64,000 bases of DNA, taken from Bolinopsis microptera. Its lineage: Eukaryota; Ctenophora; Tentaculata; Lobata; Bolinopsidae. Location of the stretch: positions 3,885,408 through 3,949,407 of the forward strand of contig NC_087082.1 of assembly GCF_026151205.1 (NCBI RefSeq), given 5' to 3'. Positions 57,622 to 64,000 of the stretch are shown here, piece by piece. The notes below the pieces were generated by a model. That model was given only the letters and a program-made list of their open reading frames with translations, searched no databases and had not been told where the DNA came from. The first letter of the stretch is position 1. Each line of letters starts with the position of its first letter. The translations under genes were made by a program, and so were the position numbers.

Positions 57622-59372
57622 TTCTCACTGATCGAAGGTGGTAGATCGTTCATCAGCTGGTTTTTGAGAGATTCATGTCTCTTTGCATTTGACAGGCTAA
57701 TGGCACTCTTGACCGATTTCCCAGCCTCTCTGTTGGTATTGAGAGTGGTGTGTTGCTTCAGAATGTGTTCTGTAAGCTGCTGGTTAGCCATGAGTGAGTT
57801 CTTGTACTCAGTATCAGCAATTTCTACTGGATTGATTATAGCTAGTCCACCTAACTTAGCTGGGAGGGAGAACAGACTTCGCTCAAGGTCAGACCGGATT
57901 GTGTGTCCTGTCATGTTGGGAATGAGCAAATTCCTGATCATGTCCTCGATGGGCTGCAAGTTCACTGCTATGTCGGGGGTGGTCCTCATCAGGAAAGACC
58001 ATCTGCGGGAGGAGTCGTAAACAAAAGCAGCGTAAGCAAGGTGTGGCTCGTGCCGTGCAATTGATGCCAATCCCTCGATCTCTTCTATCCATTCAACACA
58101 TTTGGCTTGGATAAAATTATACTTTCCAGTCTCTGTACCTATAAAGGAACCCAGGTATCGACAACCTTCGGTGGTGATGTTAAGGTCGGGGAAGAGAGAC
58201 TTGGCTTCCTCTTGGTACTCCTCTTTAACAATAAGCCAGGTCTTGGACGGTTTGGGAAAATAGCCGTAAACAGGGCCAGATGCCTGTAGGGAATCCCACC
58301 AAATCTTCAGGGCTTTAAGCCTTCCTGCTGCTCCAGAATCATCTGCAAACCATATATGTGTTTAGCAGCTTTGTTGGTGGGCTTATTAACCTCTGGGGTC
58401 CTATCTGGAGTTATATCTGGTGGTGTCTTAATCTTATTGTGCTCCTCAGGAGGTTTCTGGGGTGGTTTTGTGTTCTCAAAGACCACAGGAGAAATATCTG
58501 GTGGCTCTGTGGGGAGTTTGTCCAGAAGGGGCATCAGGCTACAGGAGTAAAATGCAGAAGCACAGTTGTCCCCCTGAGTAGTACCTTCTTGGGATAAAAT
58601 AAACAAACCCTCGGAGTTTGGTATGTACAATTTCGCTGCTTTTCTGTTGGTATTAACAAGATATTTATACAGCTCGGGACACATCACACTTGTGTTGTGG
58701 AGGGCAACTCTCCGGTTTAAACGGTTGAAGGCATTATCTGCATCAACAAGAAGGATACCATGAGTGTCTTCATCTTCATACATGGTTCTAAGAGCATGAA
58801 TAGCAGCTTCTACTACACCTTCTAGGCCTGCTGACGCTTGAAGTGGTGCAGTGGCTGCTAGGATCTCTGGTTTGAGCAGAGTAGTAACTGACTTGCCGAT
58901 TATTCGGCGGAGGACTTCACCAATCCCTATTGGTCTAACGCCAGGTTTCTTTTCCAAAGGAATAAGGCGGCAAGATATGAACATTGCTAGGGGATCAGGG
59001 TCAACTAATTCAGTGCAGAGTTTCCTGGTTAGTAGGGCAACTGATTCGCATAGTTCAGCACCACACGTCTTGAATGACTTAGAGCAAAGGATACGTTGCC
59101 AACCATCGGAATCTAGGCCAGATGGGCCAGCTGATCCATTGGTGTTCTTTGCTGCCTTCTGGATTGCTTCAATATCTATGTTCTCGAATATAACGTTGTC
59201 TACTTTTTCCAAGCCAACATTGCTGAGTAGACTGCTTACAAGGAAAGATTCTTCAGGCTGTGGGTCAGGATGTTTACTCTCTAGCAACTTGATAGTTTCT
59301 GGTGTTGGTTCTAGGAGGCCCCCAGCTTTATTTGTCACCCATCTGAGTGCTGCTGACACCTTTTCCTTGAAG
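57622..59372 (-). pseudogene. Reverse transcriptase part of the decayed non-LTR element
   Basis: The first frame (to 58307) has GVRPIGIGEVLRRIIGKSV, HGILLVDADNAFNRLNR and EGTTQGDN, the A/B motifs of a reverse transcriptase. The catalytic IWFADDSGAAG box is present near 58355 but in another frame, reached after a Pro/Thr-rich insertion. The following thumb-like region (to 57622) stays open and ends at the LTR-element insertion, after the PPSISEKI segment. Confidence 0.78.
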
Positions 59373-59461
59373 CATAAGCTTAGAGAATACTTTGTGGGTA
59401 TGTTGGGGAGTAAACTTGCTTGATGTTAAACGCTTTTGAATAGCTTTACCTTCCTTGATAA
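59373..59461 (-). repeat. 89-bp direct repeat flanking an insertion (copy 1)
   Basis: Identical, apart from one base, to 60558-60646. Encodes the same piece (KEGKAIQKRLTSSKFTPQH) of the non-LTR element on both sides of the inserted LTR remnant. Confidence 0.92.
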
Positions 59462-59462
59462 G

Positions 59463-60297
59463 TGTTGGAACCTTGTTCTTGGGTTATTTAAATAACAAAT
59501 AATACTCAATTATTATAAATACAAATTAGATGAATAAAGAGGTTATACAAATAAATGGTGTGTCAAATGTAACCTTGTTACTCTATGTACTCACTCTCAA
59601 ATAGTGAATGAGTGATTAAAAGGTGATTGGTGTGACTCAGTTACTCACACTGCTCTAACTAATACACATTTCAATACTAAACTAAATAATGTCTTTTTAC
59701 TATTAGATTAAACAACTATTAAATTAAAACTACTACTCCTGATGATGATGTTCTTCTTACTATATATGAGGGACTTCTGAATGATGAGGACTTCAACTAA
59801 AACTGGAACTGATAACTATAAAACAAAACCCTGGGGGAAAACAACCGTGAGTAAAGTGAAAGGTAAACCACGTGAAACTATAATGAAAGTGAAAGAGGAA
59901 GCAGGAACTCCTAGACTAAACTACTAAACTATAACTATAAACTACTTACCACTCTTTCCACGTCACAGAACACAGATAGTATCTGTCGACCGGAATCTGT
60001 GGGATCACTAAAATACTAGACACTCCTCTTTCTTCTGCTACGCTAGAGTCTGGAGTCAACAACGTCACTCCTCTCCCTTCTGCTTCGCTAGAGTCTGGAG
60101 TCAACTAAACACTGGACACTCCTCTCTCTTCTGTTACTTCAACTAGAGTCTGGAGTCGAGCCTTGTCTGCCTTCTGGATTCCCTTTACCCCAACACTGTA
60201 TATACAATCACTGGAACTAAACCTTTGCTAAAGTGAGATACAGGGTTAGTAATATGAAGTACAAAAACAAGCTACAAATAGGATTAAGATTCTAACA
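59463..60297 (-). mobile_element. Probable single LTR plus adjacent remnant
   Basis: 835 bp bounded by TGTTGGAACC and GATTCTAACA (TG...CA ends). On the minus strand a purine tract (aaagtagggggaa, 60298-60312) directly precedes it, as expected for a 3' LTR. The interior is nearly gone; 60298-60414 may be its remnant. Tandem near-repeats ctctctcttctg/gctagagtctggagtcaac lie at 60025-60150. No coding sequence. Confidence 0.6.
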
Positions 60298-60414
60298 TTC
60301 CCCCTACTTTAAAAAAGAAAAAGTACTTACTAATAATTTAACTCATGACTTTTACAATCTTAAAGTCATAACTCCCTATACTTTCTTTGTTAAAAAATAG
60401 ATATCCGACCATCC

Positions 60415-60558
60415 GAGTGAAATTAGGAGATAAACTCTAGAAAAAAATGTTAAGTTAAAAATATTCTAATCCCGCACGCTGCACAAAAACGTGTTGTGCG
60501 GGATTAGAATATTTTTAACTTAACATTTTTTTCTAGAGTTTATCTCCTAATTTCACTC
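60415..60558. repeat. Perfect 63-bp hairpin
   Basis: Arms 60415-60477 and 60496-60558 are exact reverse complements; the loop is 18 nt. Its outer right edge abuts the second 89-bp repeat, so it belongs to the inserted segment. Confidence 0.95.
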
Positions 60559-60646
60559 ATAAGCTTAGAGAATACTTTGTGGGTATGTTGGGGAGTAAAC
60601 TTGCTTGATGTTAAACGCTTCTGAATAGCTTTACCTTCCTTGATAA
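60558..60646 (-). repeat. 89-bp direct repeat flanking an insertion (copy 2)
   Basis: Second copy of the segment at 59373-59461. It is far longer than any transposon target duplication, so a duplication by repair or recombination is more likely than insertion alone. Confidence 0.92.
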
Positions 60647-61473
60647 AGCCCTTGATGTCGCCTTTCTCCCAAAGTTTGAGGCGATCTTCAAAATATCTGA
60701 CGTGGTCCTTTGTTTTGGATCGTTTGGAAGGTTTTTGGAGGAGCAGGGCTGGCATAACCATAAGTGCAGTCATGGCTACATTTTGAAGGGGGGAGTTGTT
60801 AACATAGTAATTGATGACTTTAGAGGTCGCTTTCACATAAGCTTTACCTTGAGCACCAGAAGGAACCTTGAACAGGTTTTTCTTCCACTTGATTATTTCA
60901 TCATAGGCATTGCCAAATGTCTCTTTAATAACATGCCCCTTGAGCAAACCCCATGTTGCGGGTGCTGAGTCAACTGTCTTCACAAAACTTGGGAAGCCAG
61001 GGAAAGCCTCTTTACCATAACATGAGGAACAGTACCAATATCCCTCACAAACTGCTTGATCGCCCTCTGCAAAGTGCAAGGCATGTAACGTGGAACCATT
61101 TTCCACAAACACCATCACATCCAACAACATCCCCTCCACGATCAGCTGTTGTGCTGCATATTGGGCAAAGGATTGCATTATCATCGGGTTCTTTGTGTAT
61201 GTTTACACCGTCTTTGGTTTTATTTACATCATACTGATTACATTTATTTACATTTACATATACATCAGATGCAGTGGGCTTTGCATTGTCACAATTGGTT
61301 TTCTCGTTGCATGTTTTACACACCTCTCCTTCTCTTTTCTTAAGTTCAGCACATTTAACATGGTACCACTGTTTACATGGCCCAAGACACAAAAATCCTC
61401 TAGTTGCTTTGACATTACATATATGGCACACCTTAGTGACAGATGATGAAGGCGCCACAGTAAAAGATGACAT
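60559..61473 (-). pseudogene. N-terminal part of the decayed non-LTR element: two PHD fingers and linker
   Basis: Starts at ATG 61473. The first PHD-type finger is CHICNVKATRGFLCLG...WYHVKC...CKTC; the second is CPICS...CDGVCGKWFHVTC, whose last cysteine pair (YWYCSSC) is in another frame, so a frameshift lies near 61070-61085. The remainder (GNAYDEIIKWKKNLFK and RYFEDRLKLWEKG) is a basic helical linker leading into the reverse transcriptase. Confidence 0.75.
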
Positions 61474-61653
61474 TCGTGTTACAAGGATACATTCGTGTTA
61501 CAAGGGCACTATATATTAGACACTATATTGTATCAGCACTCAGAAGCAAAGGTGTTATAGTATTATTAACAATTGTATTTAAAATACAATTGTTCAAAAT
61601 ATTGCCAATGAAAATAAAAAGTAAATATAATGAACACAAATAAAACTGCTAAT

Positions 61654-61809
61654 TTGATTCACGATGTCAATCATTCGCAGCTTGGCAAGGCGCAATATTA
61701 CATTTTGCCGATTTACATGAGAAGATTGGTTGCAAAAAGAAATAATTGCATTGGTTGCGAGAACAATTATTTAAAGCGCGACGCAGCCCAGTAGTGCATT
61801 GCGCTACAA
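61654..61809 (+). mobile_element. TTG...CAA short element, longer diverged copy
   Basis: 156 bp from ttgattcacgatgtcaatca to cattgcgctacaa, with an internal partial duplication (gattggttgcaaaaagaa and cattggttgcgagaac). A 9-bp target duplication could not be confirmed. Confidence 0.75.
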
Positions 61810-61853
61810 TTGCCAACCAAATTTATATTGTATTATATTTGCAACTTAAAATT

Positions 61854-61940
61854 TACCTGGGGACCTCAGGCTATTATGTTCATAAACATATAATTATATA
61901 GAGATTCGGCGGAATGACAGGCTGAGCGCGGCCGCAGTAA
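61854..61940 (+). mobile_element. Short TACCTGGGG...CAGTAA element
   Basis: 87 bp; flanks cttaaaatt (61845-61853) and tttaaaatt (61941-61949) match at 8 of 9 bases. Core: tatgttcataaacata and cggaatgacaggctgagcg. Confidence 0.82.
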
Positions 61941-63409
61941 TTTAAAATTTAAAACTTGTTTTCCTAACTTATATTTGATATTATAGTTCAAGAAAACAAC
62001 AAATGTATATTCATTCATTTTCACATATATTTGCCGTCGAAACGAAACGAGCACTCAGCATCATGGACATGTCACATTATCCATTTTTGGTTTTCCTTGA
62101 AATATCCCCATCGTTTTTCGAAATCAATGAAACAAGAAATTTTCAATGAAACAAGAAATTACATTTTAGCACATTTTACAGACTAAATTTATAACAATAA
62201 AAATGTAATGCTCATTTGGTGTATGACTTTCTGTCATGTCCTTGAAGCTGTTAATTGGGTATTGTAATCGGACAGGCAACTAAAGTGGCAAGAAATGTGC
62301 GGGCCTGAAAGCTTTTGCCCACACCGAAACGTTAGTCCGAATTTTTGACTCTCTCTTTTCGATTCAATCAATTAATTGAGCTAAAAGAAATCGTGAACGT
62401 TCACGTATTAATTTTTTCTCACTCAAATAATATACTCCATGGAACAGGTCACCCGTATAATTTTATTTCGCAAATAAAATTTGGGCAAATTTTGCCACTG
62501 TATTATTTGCCTATGGAACTAAAGGGTTACTCACAGGACAAGACTTGGAAAACACTAGCCTAGGGGAATTTAGTTGAGATTTGTGTGACCAGCCAGTTAT
62601 AATTTTTGGAAAATAACATATATGCAGTCAAAATCTCTTACGGTCCAATCAAGCAGGGCGTGGTTATGTTGATTAGTTAATAACGCACGTTTTAGCTTTC
62701 CTCGCAAACGCATTACACAATTGTGGTAAGGTCCCTAGGTAAAATCACTTGAACACCTTTCAGAGAAATGCTGCAATTATTGGGGATGTTGCCTGTCCGA
62801 ATCTTCTTCTTTGTAAGATCATTGTAGAAGTGTGTGAGCGCACTACCAGTGTTATTAGCCATTCATGGAACAATCCCATAGGTTAAATAGTCAAGGATAC
62901 AGATCTGTCACCACTAAACATTTCTTTAAAGAGCATCAAATTATATTTTATGCTTTCGTCATTTAGGGACGTCATGTGCCTTCTTTCCTCCACTCTACAA
63001 CGGGAGTTTGCTAAAAGCCAGGTTGAGACTCCTACTACTGATAGACTTGCTTGGTCAGATATATTGACATACCTACAATACTTTAAATTTGTCTTGTTAT
63101 TACTGGTATTTGAAATGAAATATAAAATCGTTTATTAGTGTAGGGAATGACACACGTATATAGATCATCTGGTCTGCCTTGGACGAGTAAAGGATTCCAA
63201 GTCGAACCAAAGCTGTTCATTAAAATCAAACCACTTGCTATCCAGTCACAAAAAGGCTATAAAATCAGAACCAGGTAGTTATCAATTTATTCAACTTTAT
63301 GTATGAATAATACACCTATTTATAAGAATTCCTTTATTCATATTTCAATTACAGATCAGAAATTAACCCTCATTTCAAATCAATTGTTTGGTCATTACTT
63401 ACAATAACA
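61941..63409. other. No gene seen
   Basis: AT-rich intergenic DNA. A cgaaacgttagtc word near 62326 resembles the end region of some retroelements but nothing else supports one. The 5' UTR of the small gene at 63410 may begin here. Confidence 0.45.
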
Positions 63410-63954
63410 ATGACCAGATCTGAACAACAATACTCGTGTGCTGATCGACCAAGAGACCAAATATTTAAAGATAACTATGACAGGAGACAGTTCCAGGTAT
63501 TAATTCTCTCTATGTTTATAAGTCTATAATTTGTGCTGCTGTGAATTAGTTAAAACAATTCACTTGCAATTGTTGTGGAAAATGTTGACATTAGAACTTG
63601 TAATACTGATACCATGTTGAATGATTGCAATAATTGCTCATTTAAGCAGTTTCTGTTATTTATACTTACTTATAGGTATTATGTATATTATATAATTATC
63701 TGAAATAAATGTCACATAATAATGATGATGAACAATGATGATTGGCACTATAGTAAAATAGTGCTATAATGATCGTTTGACAGATCATGATATTTATGAT
63801 TTGATTTGCTTAACAGGTGAAGAAGTGTGGCTACTGGTCCGATATCTCTAAACCGTACCGGCCTGTGGGGGACGTAGAACTCGACACAAGAATGCTCCTA
63901 CTCAGAACTCTGGACCAGCAAGATCCTTCCTTAAATGTTCGTAGCTTCACTTAA
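63410..63954 (+). CDS. Small two-exon protein, unknown
   Basis: Exon 1 is 63410-63496 (29 codons; TTCCAG/gtatta) and exon 2 is 63817-63954 (ttaacag/GTGAAG, stop TAA). The join is in phase 0 and yields 74 residues: a charged, hydrophilic protein with no signal peptide or membrane helix, Tyr/Trp/Arg-rich in the middle (CGYWSDISKPYRPVG) and a TRMLLLRTLDQQ helix. Its size and composition recall short ciliary microtubule-associated proteins, but I do not recognise a family. The open frames are short, so the model rests on the splice sites and composition. It is close to the right edge and could have further 5' non-coding exons. Confidence 0.5.
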
Positions 63955-64000
63955 TCTTAACCTCCTACGAGATTTGTTCATGATGTTTTCAGCGCCACAA

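Larger units (their letters stand above)
53027..61473 (-). mobile_element. Decayed non-LTR retrotransposon (PHD - RT - CCHC - restriction-like endonuclease), broken by later insertions
   Basis: Three pieces in the same minus-strand order form one element: 61473-60558 (PHD fingers and linker), 59372-57622 (reverse transcriptase) and 53898-53027 (zinc knuckle and endonuclease). Joins are supported because the sequence is continuous once the insertions at 53899-57621 and 59462-60557 are removed. Restriction-like endonuclease at the C-terminus places it near the R2/early-branching LINEs rather than the APE-type LINE at 14042. Frameshifts in the second PHD finger, before the FADD box and in the endonuclease make it inactive. 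Confidence 0.8.

Noticed and set aside
62310..62340. cctgaaag...cgaaacg resembling a retroelement hammerhead
   Set aside because: The CUGANGA core is not present (CTGAAAG) and no flanking stems fit.

Overview
The window is nuclear DNA of an animal, probably an early-branching one such as a cnidarian or sponge; the sequence does not settle which. The evidence is GT-AG introns of mixed length in AT-rich DNA, a BTB-BACK-Kelch gene with twelve coding exons, a Delta-type Notch-ligand gene, a CatSper-accessory (TMEM249-like) gene, a Ral-type GTPase, a homeobox gene, eukaryotic tRNA-Ala genes and many class I and class II transposons. Exon models were built by hand: each join uses GT-AG sites and keeps phase, and the four complete multi-exon models below close on a stop codon.

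Layout. 1-10364: first two coding exons of a Ral-like GTPase (minus strand, remaining exons off the left edge) and the 3' exons of a polytopic membrane protein (minus), with a 49-bp minisatellite and a hAT-type MITE in introns. 10365-19505: a 9.1-kb block bounded by ~540-bp inverted repeats, containing a long minisatellite and a non-LTR retrotransposon (AlkB-like + SGNH ORF1; PHD-endonuclease-reverse transcriptase ORF2). 19506-24230: a patchwork of short GC-rich transposon families, several with recognisable 9-bp target-site duplications. 24231-25291: an intronless homeobox gene with a TATA box. 28581-34576: a complete kelch-like gene (597 codons). 36059-37329: two convergent tRNA-Ala(UGC) genes around a hAT-type MITE. 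37390-43704: a TMEM249-like gene (238 codons, minus) with an intronless LRAT-like membrane-protein gene nested in its last intron on the same strand. 44202-52032: a Notch-ligand-type gene made of tandem DSL repeats, with two complete alternative N-terminal cassettes that can both splice in frame to one set of common exons. 52545-61473: nested retrotransposons, namely a solo LTR and a decayed PHD/RT/restriction-like-endonuclease non-LTR element broken by a gag-only LTR element and by an LTR remnant. 63410-63954: a small two-exon gene candidate.

The most interesting items are the DSL ligand locus (two swappable signal peptide + MNNL + first-DSL modules feeding a shared stalk of about eleven further DSL repeats, a transmembrane helix and an NPxY tail), the large inverted-repeat block carrying an AlkB/SGNH retroelement, and the hexamer-filled hAT MITE family with perfect ends and target duplications. 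The genes do not form an operon or one pathway; the DSL (Notch signalling), TMEM249-like (sperm CatSper channel), KLHL (ubiquitin ligase adaptor) and Ral (vesicle/GTPase signalling) genes are ordinary animal neighbours.
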